From Argopecten irradians (Eukaryota; Mollusca; Bivalvia; Pectinida; Pectinidae): a DNA stretch of 64,000 nt. The DNA lies in the NCBI RefSeq assembly GCF_041381155.1, contig NC_091134.1, positions 58,373,467 through 58,437,466 of the forward strand, in the 5' to 3' direction. The notes under the pieces were generated by a model. It was not told the origin of the DNA. It made no database searches and saw nothing but the letters and a program-made list of their open reading frames with translations. Shown one piece after another: positions 23,985 to 39,300 of the stretch. Position 1 is the first letter of the stretch. Each line of letters opens with the position of its first letter. Made by a program: the position numbers and the translations under genes.

Positions 23985-24345
23985 TCAGTAAGTGTCAATG
24001 TTTATAAAGTTGTTTCCATCACATATTCCGTCCGATTGTAGAACAATAGATATATGTCAGTAAGTGTCAATGTTTATAAAGCTGTTTCCATCACATCTTC
24101 CCTCCGATTGTAGAACAATAGATATATGTCAGTAAGTGTCAATGTTTATACAGCTGTTTCCTTCACATATTCCCTCCGATTGTAGAACAATAGATATATG
24201 TCAGTAAGTGACAATGTTTATACAGCTGTTTCCATCACATATTCCCTCCGATTGTAGAACAATAGATATATGTCAGTAAGTGTCAATGTTTATAAAGCTG
24301 TTTCCATCACATATTCCCTCCGATTGTAGAACAATAGATATGGCT
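23985..24345 (-). repeat. 72-bp tandem repeat (5 copies) of the USP-A 3' coding end
   Basis: Units start at 23985, 24057, 24129, 24201 and 24273. On the minus strand each unit encodes, in the same frame as USP-A, the C-terminal codons YLLFYNRRE(Y/D)VMETA(L/V)-stop followed by TLTLTDI. The first unit in transcription order (24273-24345) is the real end of the gene. The period of 24 codons keeps all copies in frame, each with its own stop. Confidence 0.9.
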
Positions 24346-27300
24346 CATTACTGGATTCACGATCCGGATTGACACTGCCGGAGACAATACTATCATTACA
24401 ACGATACCATGTGGTTCCTACACTGACTGTAGCAGTGTAATGGCCTCCATATATACTTCCTTGGTGGTTGATCACTCCAAACAGTTCATAACCAATATCC
24501 TGGTCCTGTAAAACATATCACACACTTTTAAAATTATAAACCACACCATACCTATCATCAATATAAATTACTACACTTTCTATTTGACAATAATTGCACT
24601 CTTTTGGATAACGAGCCAATCTCTTCAATAATGCACGTTTGATTCAAGAAGAAATATTCCATTTAACGCTATACTTTCCTGAACAAAGATTAATGAAATT
24701 TCCTTTCTGTGAGTCTGTAATGATTCATTCCACACTGAAGGATTTATACTTATAACAGATAATGTGATTAATATACAGGAAATACTCATAACCGTACCAT
24801 TTCTTGAAGTGTTATTTTACTGGCAACTTGTATCTTTGCATTGTTTTTGCGTATCATCTTCGTTTTGTTTGCAGCATACTTGATAAAACAAATAAAAAAA
24901 TGTTCAGTCAGTGACTTAATATATATGTTTTTATCCGATCTAATTAAATTTTATATATATAGCATATATGTACATTGCCCGTTCCGATAAGGTTGTTATC
25001 TCCCTTTCATTTTCGTCAACATAAAACTATTTCCGGGGCTATTACTTAGTGTTATGGCGAAACTAAACGAAATCTAGCTACGACGCTTGCAATAATGATG
25101 ACCTGAATTTTACAAATAAAAACATTTCTGCGTCGTCGAGATCGTCTGGTAACAAATCCGAACTGGTGAAACGTGCGAGAGGTGCAAAATTGTCTGACGT
25201 CACGTTCTGCATGAAACAATGTCGAAAAGGAGGTCGAAGAAAGAACAACTTGACAACACCTTTAGAAGAAATCAAAATTTGAAGTTAGGTCTAATGACTG
25301 GTTTGATAACATGTATCTTATTCCAGAAGCTTTTTATGATATTTTCAATTAAATAGTGCTTAAAAAGAATGATAAGAAGCAACTGAATCCAAAGTTTTCT
25401 AAGAGAAGGGACATTTTCATAATGTGCAGGTAAATATAGAAACAGTTATCGAAAACGTAAGCCATTACTGTATCAGAGGAAAAAGTTTTGCCGTTATTGC
25501 TTATAGCCAACATTAAAGACAGTCCCGATGATGGTCTCTATAGTAACAGCTTATGTACATTCAGCCTGGACTGAAACGGTGCTGCTGGGTATGTTATTTT
25601 TAACCATTTCTTTGCTGTGCTATATTATAAACAAAATAACTAATAAATCTTTAAATAATAATATTAAGGTATATGTATGCTTAATATGAGCCTTAAACCT
25701 AGAAAAACGGAACCTCATATTTTCACAACACATGAATGGATTGATTGAACATATATATAAATGCATGCTTATTAACTTTTTATTAGTTTAATTCAAGTAC
25801 GTATATATATAAAGTTGCTACATACACAACAAGTGATAATAAACATACACTTTTCCATCTCTTTGCATACAAGGCGAATCATGCAATCATACTTCTTTAT
25901 GCCATATCAGTTAATGTCGAGAAGAAACTCGCTTACTGTCCGCCATTACATATAGTGGTCGGTTGTCTTGTATGCCGTACCATGGCCCTTGCCAGTGTAG
26001 TAAAGATATTTTTGTCTAGAACTACTCAAATTGCTCTTACAGTAGTGTATTTACCTTACTTGATGCATGTTCTTGTCTAAAAATAATTTCATCAACTCGT
26101 CAGTGGTTATGTATTGTTTAACGTGCGTGACTTTGGCTCGGGTGTGGGTACAGCGTACATGCTCTACATGCTTAATCGTATTGATCAACGATTTGGAATT
26201 ACAACGGTATCAATCAAAATACTTAACAATGTCGTGAAATTTGCCAAGTTTGCTTAATATATGTTTCATAAGGAATGTAGAACAATACATTTATGTCATA
26301 TTCTGCTTCGTGGTTATGTAACAGAATGAGCCTCACTGAATTGTCCCTTTAACATTACCAGTGTTACATTGTGTTAACTCTCATGATTGTGATCATGTTG
26401 ACTTGACTAAATCAGAATGTAAAAAACAATCTTCAGTGGTCACTTCAGTTTCGGAGGCATAGTGCTTCTAACTTTGGACACATTGTGAAAATGAGGGACG
26501 GAACTCCTTTGGAGCCTACAGTCAAGACTATTTTTGCATACACAGAAATTGTCACAAACAAATATGTGCAGAGCGGTAAACAGCATGAAGCTGCAGTAAG
26601 GCGGACTGACATTAACTTCATCAAAAGGAAGCATCCGGGAATTAATTTGAAGCAATGTGGTCTGGTGGTGAACACTAATTTTCCTCATCTTGGGACAATC
26701 CCGGTGGCTGTGTTTACTATGAACATGGTATTAATTCATATACCAGTGGTCTTCTTGAGATAACGTGCCAAGCTTCAGATAACAGAAATTCATTTCCCTT
26801 GAAGAGTGTTCTCAGGACTATGTTGTGAGTTCAGTGATGGGAAGGTATTGCTTAAGAGAACACATTACTATTACTTTCAAGTGCAATGATAAATGACTCT
26901 CATTGAAAAACAATGGTGTGACTTTGGACATGCGCTGTAAATATTTAGGTTGAGAGTATTCCATTTGACAAGGATTTCTGGGAAGTTGCTGTTACAAAAA
27001 TGCAGTGATACCAGTAGGGGAAATGTAGCAAATTCCGCAAAAACCTTCTTCTGTAGGAATGATTTCGTTCAAATTTGGTCTGAAGCTTCTTTGGGTGAAG
27101 AAGAACCTATTAAGTATAAACGATGGGTCTAGTCGTTCAGGGGTGATTTGCCAATAATGTGTTTGAGAAAACAGAAATAGGAAACGTAAGACTATTAAAC
27201 AATAAATATGACCCCGAGCAAAACCAATATGTTTTCATGACTGATGGAATACATGCATATGTTAAAATGTAAACAACCACAACCTTACCTCCTCAAATCG

Positions 27301-30300
27301 CCCCATCTGTAAAACCAATATCTTTGGAAGTCTTGTAAAAACTGTCTGTCTTGTGGCTATTGTATCTGAAAAATGTAGTAGTCACAAGAGAGCGGATCTA
27401 TGAAGACATTACATATTTATTTTACAAAACACGATATGAAACAGATGTGATATGTAAATACATATTGTAATATCCGAATCGATCTCCTAATAGAAATGAA
27501 GAAATAAGTCTTTCTCTTACCGTTACATATATGATGTTCCTCTTTACACTTTCTGCATTCTAATATATTTTTGTCGAAGGTCTCCTTTCCACAAAAGTCT
27601 TGTATACAAGCATGTAGATTCTATGACGTATAAGAAAACATTTTTCAATTACCACTAAACGAATTCGGAAACAAATGGAAATACATGTTCTTTGATGATA
27701 ATTGCTTTTCTCAACTCGAAAAAACAAATCAATTAATACAATAATATACATGAAACATAACATGCTATAGAATACGACCTCTTGTTTTGCTATGGGCATC
27801 AGGAGACTTGTAAAACGCTGTTCCCCAGAATATTCCACCTGTAAGTGAAATACATTTCACATTATATTAATATCAACACTATCAAAATTGATTTTGCAAT
27901 TTGCAATATTTAAATTGTCATTGTGATTAAGATTAACATCTTATAGATACCCAATATATCATAAACCAATACCCTTGGACCTGTTAGTATGAACGTTACT
28001 CATGAAAACATGGATATACATGTATTTTCTTCATTTATCCCATTTAAAAACTCTTGATATGCATGCAAACTAGTGATTGACAAATAAAATCATTTCTTTT
28101 TGTAAAGTCATCATATACTTACATCTTCACATGTGTTGTATTTGAACTGGTTCTTCATCATTCCTTCGAAAATGCAGCAAGGGTTATCACCTGCAACTAT
28201 GAGCATCCGTTCAACACCTTATATATCCTTATTTAGTTGATATGAATTGTGATTATAGTTTATCAGTCGCATATTATAACTATAATTCGAAATCTCCTTG
28301 AATTGTTAGTTTATAATTCAATATTTTTAGTAATACCATATTGCTTTTTCTGAATACAAATTTAACATGTAACTGGAAATGTTCGTTTTCTAGAACCTTT
28401 CGTTTTTATCATTGCAACAACTAAATTGCTTTCAAAAATAATGTTTTCACTGTTTCGAAGATAATCAATTTTCATAATTCATAATTTTCATAAAAAACTA
28501 ATATTCGAGATATCTTAGAACAGTCTTGAAATCAGAATGAGTTTTAAATTTCCAGTCAAATGAAAACATTGTAGCTTTCTGACTTTTAGAGAAAATCAAC
28601 TTTTTGTGTCTTTATCACTACGGTGCTTATTCCCTTTGAAAACAAACGTTCTGATGCCCTCCGCAGGGTTAAGTTCATTTTGCTAATTCAAAGTCAATAA
28701 AAGAAGCGGAACGTCATCAATAATCAGTAAAGTGTCTAAATATTTTCTGGTGTCCGACAAAGTTCCTGATTCAATAAATCAAACATTTAAAGAAAGATAC
28801 AAAAAGATACATGTATGCCACAAATACTGATACCAATGAAATAAATTAGCTGCTCCAAATCACGAACAAAACAACAAATAAATATTTTATTTGAGATTAT
28901 ATATATAATCTATGTATTTTAAGTTCAATGTTACTTTAATTGCAAAACACTGCTTAAAGATGCTCCACTGTCGACATAAACAATTCTCATCATTTGAACA
29001 GTAATTGGTGTGTAATCGTGTATATATATACATCCAATTAACACAAAAATAATATGAAATACTTTATGTTCCTTTTGGTGCATGCTTAATCAGTATTTCA
29101 TTCCATTAAAGGACAATATTTTTATCTTGAAGTAAAATTAGAAGCTCAAACTTTTCAATGGTGGTAATGGTGTAAAGTAACTAATGAAAATACGAATTCG
29201 TCTGGTCCTGTTTTTGATAGAGAAAAAACACGATTTGTCAGCGGTGTAGCATCTTTTACATAATCCATATTATTATACCCTACGTACTTTTATTTAGAAG
29301 GTTTTGACTGGATTAAACTTGATCAAATGACATTGAATAAGTAAGATATCTCCCCGGAATTGGTAGGCGAGGGTTGTAGCCCCCGGGGAAATAACCCCTT
29401 GGAAGCTCCGTATGTGACCGGAAGTGCACGTCGTTTGTGACGTCAACCAACAATGGCAACGCTTTTGCGTATTGTTTTGCAGACCGACGAATTTACCAAC
29501 GTTGTTGTGAAATATCTTTATGAATTCTTTAATCCGAGATATATAGAGTGTAGCTTGTTGGTGTTGAATATAACAAGTTTATGGATTTATTTAAGTTTTG
29601 TTCGGTATCATAAAATAATTATTTTTCTATGTGCCAGGATACCTCTAGATACATTGTCTCACTTGAAAGAGTTGTTTTAGTTATATATTATTCACTTAAA
29701 TTTATTTACATACAGGACATTGTTTTACATTAACGAGACCTTCTTGATATATCTGCTACAGTACCTGAATCAGCCGTCACACAGTTAAGAAGTGATAGAA
29801 AGAATGCATGGCTATCTTCCTGTTTCCCTATCCTGAAAGAACCATCTCTGTGGAAGAAGGGAATTTATCTAGATTATAATAACTATTGCTTCCAGAGATA
29901 ATCTTCGTAATCCGTCTTTTAATTTACATGGTATTCTTATTCATATTCCGTTACTTTTATTAAGCGTTGATTGCTGTCAGCAATTCGCTTTGTACAAAGC
30001 TTGATCGATGCCATATGATATGTCCGATCACAAAGCTGCTTTGTGTTTTCAAGATGAATAAAACATGGTTCATAACAAACCCATTGAATATACGATAGCC
30101 GTAGATTCGACCTTGAGTAAACCAGGTTTAAATTCTACTTTTGAAATAAGATTTTTTTCTTTCCATTATTTCTTTTTATTGTGTCATTTTCATCGATTTA
30201 GAGATCACAGGTTATTACCTTAATAAGAAAATTATATCAGCAATGCAAGAATTGATCAAAACATTTATTGAAATATTAATCAATATTTACAATGGATTCC

Positions 30301-33300
30301 AAAACAACAAACACATGATCGCAGTCTTTGGACATATGAGGAAATGCAAAAGTAAGGTAAAATTACCTTTTGAATACTGAAACGAGGAGCCGGCGCACCT
30401 TGCAAGAGTCGACGCATGAACTACGGTTACTAAACCTATTGAGCTCAATCAATACGTCGTCTAGCATCTTACCACTCCCGTTTTGGCACTGTAATAACAG
30501 GAAGTTATGGTTGATTTGACACTAGCTACACAATATATAGTAATTTTCAGGAAATCGACCTGTTAATTAACAACTGAATACAGAAATAGATACGTATTAT
30601 AACCATTCTTTTGACAATTATACTCACTGCATGGAGGAAAGTTTCTGGCAAAGGTATTTTCGCTATGACCTATAATTGAATAAGAAAAATAATTGAGCTT
30701 CTTATTTTACTTTAGGCATATAATATCTTATGGGGCAATTGTTAGGATAAATTAGCAATGGTATACTATTCAGTTGAATTCGGTATTAAATCGATTTCTG
30801 ATTTGTAGATTCAATGCTGAATCTATCTGCTGTTTATCTTTTAATATTTAACATAAAACAATTCCATTATGCAGTCAGTTACCTGAAGGACACTATTTGC
30901 AAAACAAGTATTTCCGAGGTTTGGTAGTCCCTGAAATGAAAACAAAATATACAATATGCGCCTAGCCTGTGGTAAAAAGACATGTCGCATTGTATTATCT
31001 AAGAATGTCATCTACAGTATGTATGTATAAAAGAGAGAACAATTTATAACACCAAAGTAAGTTAACACAAACTGTTATATTAGAACAGATTTATAATTCA
31101 AATAATACACACATTGTATATCAAACATGTGTGAATGTGGCAATTTTACCGACTGAACGGATAATTTTTACCGGGAAATACGACTTTCCATCGTCCCATG
31201 ATCCTGGATTGTACTGAAATAAAAAATACAAGTAATAAAATAGTTATGTGATTTGAAAACCCTAAATAAAGTTACAATTAATTACAATCACTGTTACCTC
31301 TCTGCCAATATGTCATTGATTTACATTTTCGCGGCCATATGCCGACTGACTAGAACATGTATATATATATATATTGATACTATTCTTATCTCCCATTTCC
31401 TGAACGAGGTGTCGGTTTCCTTTTTGGTCCCCATCTGTTAACCTTCATTGTCTTACCCTGTCGTATGTTTGTTCTTGTGGCACAGGATTATCAACTGCGA
31501 CAAGTGATGTTTGTTCTAACAGATTTGAGCCAATGTTAGATGTGGTGTGCGTCAACATTCTTTTCTGTAAGAGCAAAAATACTGATTCATGTTATTTTAC
31601 CATTGCTTTATAAATAACCAGTGTCATTATTACAGCCTAATTTCGTTCGTAAATTATGCGTTCAAATGAATTTACTGTTTCACTAAAACTGTAATTAATA
31701 CTAATAACACATACCGATCAGGCATCGTTGTGTATTTGTTTACTACATGTTTGCGTCCGGGTTTCCTGTTTATAGTCTCGGTATACACGCTTGCATAGGC
31801 TAGTCAAGTTTACGCTAGCGAGTAAAGCGTTTGCAGGACCCGGAATGACAAAATCCGCCGGTTTAAAACCCGCGCTGACAAACGAATTTCAGTCTCGTAC
31901 ACGGAAACGAATTATACGTGAACTCGACGAAATTTCATTCTTATACCAACACCCAAACTGTACAGATCACATAGAGAGTAGCTAGTTAGAAAGATAGATG
32001 TGACAGCGGTCTTCCCCTTGATCCAATAAACTACAGAGAGAGTGTTTGGCTGCGGCTCATAACCTGTGATAGGTCAGCGACAGTAGTCGGTACTGTATAC
32101 ATTTAGGTAATCAGCGACAACGTAGTTGTCGGGAGTCACAGGACAGTGCAACCAAAAGGTGGTTAGCGACTACATACAGTTGTCGTGAGTCACAACACTG
32201 TTTGTCGTGAGTCACAGGGCAGTGACTAGCTATATATATAATATAGGCCAGTAACAATATATAACCACAGGGTGGTTAGTGACTACACGTGTGTCTTAGG
32301 CTCGGTTATAACCGGAACAAGGACGTTAAGCCCCATCAAACAATCAATCAATGACTACACGGTAGTCAGCGACTACGTGGTTGCTGAGAGTCACCGGCTA
32401 GCGATAGGAGGGAGTGAATGTTTTAGAGTCAATTAATTTCAGTTAGATCACAGTACAATACGTCTGTCTAATCAATGTAAAGATTATAAAAAGGACATTT
32501 ATTTGGTTAGTATTACCTTTTTGCACTGTCCTTTATCTGACTTTTCTAATTCTTCTTCGCCACATTCTATAGAATCCTGGTCATTCGTTTTCACGTCGGT
32601 TGCCTGTAACAAGCATAATTTGTTTTATATAAAAACCCGTATTACATTGAAATTTAATGAATCATTAGACATTATTCGTAAACCGTTGAGTACCGAAGTC
32701 TAATTAATGGTCACTACCTGCTTTTCACGGAAAAACCTTAGTAAAGCGTTTGATAATAAATATCAACTGAGATATCTTTCGAAATGTATTATATATTAAA
32801 CGATTTATACCTATGTTGAGTAACTCTTCATTTCTACGGTTTGATATTTTGCTATATTTCCATTCTACTTTCAGTTTCCCGTTTGATCTATGTTAAACCA
32901 GATGGGCAATATCACGTTATGAACTCCAATCCGGTCAAGCGTATGACTATTTAACGTTTCCGCCGTGTCACGGACAGTGTATACAATATATACTTACGCC
33001 TATACATAACGGTCAAATAATTTAAAAAGTGGTTTTAAAGTTATGTGGTCTATGAAATCTAATAGTATTATCATGTTTACAAAATAGCATGTATTAAAAA
33101 TGTCATCGCATAATTTTCATTTGTTCGCTTGTTTCAAACCGTTTTGTGTTGAACTATATTCAGAAGCTGATGATATGGCTGTTCCGTTTATTAAACTTGG
33201 TGACGTCAACACTAGCGCAAGCGGGAAAATTCAAAGGATATACATGTATAGTGTTGAATTTTAATAATCGTAATGGAAATATAAGTAATTAACTGTTACC

Positions 33301-36300
33301 AGATTGGCGCCATTCTATTTATCTTCCTTCCGGATGGGCTTCATATCAACTGTATGTCCAATCTGGTAACAGTTTATTGCTTAATTATACATTTCATGAG
33401 ATACTCACCATGACGTCTTATTGACGTCATCATATTGGTGACGTCACAAGTAACATGATACTGTTTATTTTTGGCTAAAATAATTCTATGAAATATATTT
33501 CCTTTTCCTTTTGCTCTAGCGCGGTATCTGCAGACATTTTATACAATGGAAATATACAATTTCTTCTGTCTATATTAATAGTGTAACGTCCTATATGGTT
33601 ATCTATTGTTACTTCGTAATTTAAGCATCTGAAGGTAAACCGAATGCGCTTATGTTTATAAAAAGATCAACTCGTTTTTCTTTATATAACCAGCCAATGT
33701 GAAAAGGATATTTTTTCATATATATAACGATATATACACATGTCTCCCATAACTCATGTTACAAACCCCTATGTTAAGGACAAAGGCTCAGTTAACTATG
33801 GTGCATATCACGATGTAAAGCATGTAGTTACATGTTTTATTAATGCTTAATTACCGTACAAGATTCCAGAGTCAGTTTTCTGTGGCAAGTCTTGCCTTTC
33901 ACCAAACTTTTTAGTTCTATGCATACTCGGTAAATGGGTTTCCTGGGAATTGTTGCAGTCCATACAGATAATATCAGTTCTGTATCGTTTTCTCTACAGA
34001 AGACCTGCAACAACCAATGTTCAATTTTCAAATAGGTCTGTGATTATCGTGCCTAGTACAGTGCAGGTATTTCTTTGCAATATGACATATTCCATGTAGG
34101 CATTTGCCCAAAATCTAAGTTCTCGACCAAATAAAAGTGTTTCAAATGAATAACTTCGTCTTTGTATCGTTAAATCTTGGCAGACATTGATTTATTTGAT
34201 CAAAAGTTCTGAGAATTAGAGACTACGCATATGAAGGGTTATTTGGTTCACGTAACTATTCAAATGGAAGCAGAAGCATCAAGTGTTTACAAAGTTTAAG
34301 GATACTGTCCTGTTGCGCGAAAAACCTGTTTATTTAGTGGATTTCTAAATTGAAAATTGTGTTAAAATGCATCAAAATTACATGAAAGCAAATACTTCAC
34401 ACAATGGGTTTAGATAAAGGCGAAATTGAATTGTTTCTAAACTAAAACCATTATTAGATATATTTACAAGTACTATGAATTTGGGTTTGAGTTCTAATTC
34501 TTCAGGAGTTTTTCCACCTTTAAACCTGGTTATATACGAAAGATTCCAAAGCTAACTTTGATCTATTTCTTACATTTAGAAATAATGAAATAAGTATACA
34601 CGTAATTTCAAACAAACCAACACTTTTTTTCCTTGGTTCTGTAAAGTATAATAATGCTAAGCTTAAATCTATAAATTATATCAAATAACATATCAACTTT
34701 GTAAAAAATGCTTCCAAAATCACAAATGTGTTCATAGATATAACTTTATATATTAAAGTGATATTTATTTAAATCTTTACAATTGATATTGGATATTTTA
34801 AAAATCTTGTATTGTATCACAAATTGAGTGTTGACGTGCGAATAAGGCTGTTGATATTATGTATGCTAGTCTATATGTTTCTTGGCAGTCTGTTTTCAGA
34901 TTTTGCAACCTCACTTACCTTAAGAGGTGTTCCATATCTGCGTTCCCTATTTACTACATTACTTCCAGCTTTAGTCTTAACCTTTATTTTTCCGTATATC
35001 CCTTTTGTCAATACATACAATTTTATGTAGCTGAAATGATAACGGATAAAGCATAATGGAACTTTTATACCAGATATATGTAAGTATGAAATAACAAAAA
35101 CGACAAAATTTCTTGCAACCGATTTTGCCCATCCATGGGCTCTTCAGAAATTGGAAATAATTTACAATAGGTCTCCAATGATCGGCTACATAGTCTTTCT
35201 CGAGGAAACACTCTACAACACTTTAAGTCCCCATACTGCTTTTTTCAATACTGACTTATCATATCCCTAGATCACAATGACGACTTGAATATTAGTAAGC
35301 TGTGGAGTGTTTCATAGAGAACGGCTATGTAACCGAACATTTGAAAATAGACTTTTTGTATCACACTTATAAGTATAATTTGTATTTAAAGGTGTATATA
35401 TATGTCTAATTAACACAAATGATAATATGAAATAATTTACTTTGCTTTTGGTGCATGTGCAGTTAGTACTTTATTCCATATAGGACATAGTGCCACGGAT
35501 TTTTTGGAACGCAATTTATTATTTAAATATTTTTATTTTGAAGTAAAATTAGAAACCCTAGTGCAAAGTAAGTAACTTTTGAAACCCTAGTGCAAAGTAA
35601 GTAACTTTTGTAACTGAAGAAAAATACTAATTTATTTGCTCCTGTTTTTGATAGCGGTGTCAACGGTGGAGCATCTTAAAATAAATAAAGTCATCATAAT
35701 GATTAATGTTGAATTTTACTTTTTAAAACCCATTTGCACATACAATCATGCGCTATATGTTTATTGTATCTAATACAATGGGAATGAACACAAATTAATT
35801 GCTTTACAAAATGTTCTCCATTACACCGATTGTTGTGCCCATCTTCAATGTGATTTACTGAATACAATTTATTAGAAACTATTCTTACGTTTTAGCTTTT
35901 GGGAATTCCCGTGCTATCCAACAGATGTCCTTTATAGTTAACATGCCATCGTTGCCATAGTAAATTGTACATCCCATTATGTTGTCGTGCTAATAGAAGA
36001 CATACACACTTTTTAGATATATAATGATTTCATAAATATTATCAGATCTACTGATTTATAATTTTCAATATAAATCAAACTTCGATATTTTTATATACCA
36101 GATGGTATCAAATATAAATTGCCGAACTCATAAACAAAAATAGCTAATAACTAGTAAATGAGTAACATACTAAAATCATGGAAAAACTCTTTTTCACCAT
36201 TATAACAATACAATGCAATATTGCATATTAGTAAGAAAAAGATCACATCATGATCAAACCTCCAATTCAATTTACATGGACTAAACTATCAGTAAGATTT

Positions 36301-39300
36301 ATGGTTGTTCTGAAGCTCTTGAAATGATACAAGGACCTTGAGCTCAAACAGGGCAAGAACTACTAATATAAGAGTTCTTTTAAAACTATCAATCATACCT
36401 TTGATAATTGTGCTGAACCAGGAATTTTAGAATCTGCTTTACCTACGAAGAGAACATATTATTAGTTACAATATACTATTTGTATTATATAGTATTTCAC
36501 AGGGATGATAAAGATATATATTGGGTCCATGAAACATGTTGTACTGGGCGAGGCGAAGACGATACCCAATGACCCTTTTTCAACTATTTCTGTATCACCC
36601 CTATACAACACTATATATAAAACTGTACACACTAATGATGTTTTACCTGATAGTCTAATGCTGTGTTTCTACTTCAATTTTATGCAAAATATGAGTCTAT
36701 GGGCTCTTCCATCAACTCACAACTGTGCTTGAAACTGATATTCTAATTTGTCAATCCAACACTATAAAGACAGTCTTGTATTACTTCAAAAAGCACGAAT
36801 TATTATTTGTCTTTGATAATATTCATTCGCGAATAATATGCCTGTCAGACATATTTATGGCATCACGTCTGCTAAAAGTGTAAAAGTGATGGCACAATCA
36901 ACCATGATGTCATCAAAACTAATATAAGGCGGCTAGCTATAAAAGAGAATATCTTACCCTTCTCGACCTATCAAATTCCGTGTAATTTTCGAGAGGTGGG
37001 ATGATAGCTCATGTACGTGCATTTCCAGTCAGCGGGAGACGTTTGCAATTATCAGATATTATTGGGATAAACGTTCTTAGCGTTCAATGGTTTAGTTTCA
37101 AATCCATAAAGTAAGGGATGTAGGTCAATATAAAATACCTTTGATGTTTTGATGAGCAGACAGATTTATTCTTAATAAGGGACGATGTTTAAAAAATCTA
37201 AGTTAAACAGCTATCTGATGACTATAGAATTCAGCGAAAAGAATGTACATGTAGTATTCATTTAGTTGATTAGATATTTAAGATAAATCACACAGAAAAA
37301 AAACCCGATCTTTAAAAAAAACTTACCTGGATAGGAGTCGTTATGGGTAAAATTTCTACCATTTCGGGAACTATGTTGCATTGCTTCATCAGTTTTGGTT
37401 GGCTAAAAGATCAATATCAATAAATCATTCCCAGAACGTTTTCATACGTAAAAATGGAAAAAAAGCTATTTGGAATTATGCATCCCTAATTAGATAATCG
37501 ATTCAATTTAATATTTGACTATAAACTCTTTAGGTAAAAGCGCATGAAATTTGAGCCACTTGTTCTTTATCGAATGGACGTATTTGTTGATAAGTAAATA
37601 AAGGATATTCCTTGTTTCTTAATGAATACCAGTTATATTCCATCTCATGCGATGAAATATTACTGGTATTCATCAAGAAACAATGAATATCTTATTTATT
37701 ACATTTTTTTCGCTTCCCTTTACAAAAAAAAACATCACTACAAATTCCGCCAAAGGTTATTCGACCATTTCTATTTTATTGAGTTATTTGCCTTTTCATT
37801 ATTACGTCATATTTTTATGCACAAACTGATGACGTAACAATCAAAATGATATTTTCACTGTCAATGCTGTATTCCGATTGGTAAAAAGCGAATAATTAAT
37901 TTTCTCTTTGTTTCTGGCTTTCTGATTGGCCTCTTCATTTTTTTCATTCCACGATGAAAAAAAATCCGAGAATGGCGCGGAAAACCGACGTTATTGTGAC
38001 GTCACAATAGAAACATTGACGTTGCGTATTGATTTGGAAAACATATTCCCTTGGGAAAACTCAATTGAATCGTACATTTAAACGTATTTCATTTTATAAA
38101 GTAGCCTGGAAAATTAATTATAAGCATTGAAGTCACTATTTTTTAATTTCATCGGGTTATGAAATAAATTTTGTTTGCAAACTTTTTTTTATGTTCATCG
38201 TAAAACCTTATATTTCACTGCAAAAAAATGTATTAAAATTAAATATTACTTTTCACCTTAAATGTCAATACATGATCGAGAGGTTTCCCCAAAAATATTT
38301 CATATGTCAGTGTTTGAAACATGTTTAATTGTTCCTTAAGAATTTCTAGATACACCTAGTAGTAAAACACTCAATATTGATAGAAATAATAAGAATCGAA
38401 GCAACCGAAGATTTTTTCTGTGTACTATTGACAACTTAAAGAAAACGTTGACTAATATCCCAAAACAACTTCGGTTAAGGCGATTGAATGGGAATAATTC
38501 ACGTACCACGTGATACCCGATAGCGTTTGTGCAGGACTATTGGTTTATGGGTAATGGAATGACGTCAAAAGATGATCTACCGCGCTAACGTCATTTCAGC
38601 GGGATAAATTAAACAAATAATTACGTTCCGTCACCACTGGAGATACTAGTCCCGCACAAACGTTATCAAGTATCACGTGGTACGTGAATTATTCCTATTT
38701 CATAAAAAAGTCAATTCTACTTCCTTGAATCATTTAACATGGACATGGTAATTATACAGAATTTTAATCCAATATGTAATACTGCGTGTAGAAGACTTAG
38801 AAGTTTTGCCTTTCTCTATTGTCAATATGATTTAAATTCATCAGAAACATCAATTATTACTATATATATATATTCCATAACTTGGTCCAGTAAATGGGTT
38901 TAAAATCAAGCTGGACATGAATTTCACCATGAAGTTTATATTCACAATATAAAAGATTTTATTTTTATACTGTATTTGCAGTTCTATAATTTTTCTTCAT
39001 ACTTTAGTAAGATATTCGGTATTATTGATCTGCATTATCAATCCCACTTCTCAAAATCAAGTTCCTGTCAAATAAATCTCATAATTTAAAACAACAAAAA
39101 CATCGGGATCTGTCAATTTCTTGCCGAATATAATAACCCAGTCAGATGCTAAGCATTATAGTGTGTGTAGTTTAAATTAAATTTTGATTAAAAATATATT
39201 GGCAACATTTTAACGTGTCATGTTTTAGGTTCTAAATACTGGAATAGCAATTTCCAACGATTCAAAATCAATTATTCAGGATTAAAGTTTCAATTCAATC

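Noticed and set aside
25078-25275. 65-codon minus frame between USP-A exons
   Set aside because: No splice sites in phase and no USP motif; the USP chain is already complete without it.
29453-29680. 75-codon plus frame with good ATG context
   Set aside because: No family signal or partner exons; kept only as an unidentified block, not as a gene.
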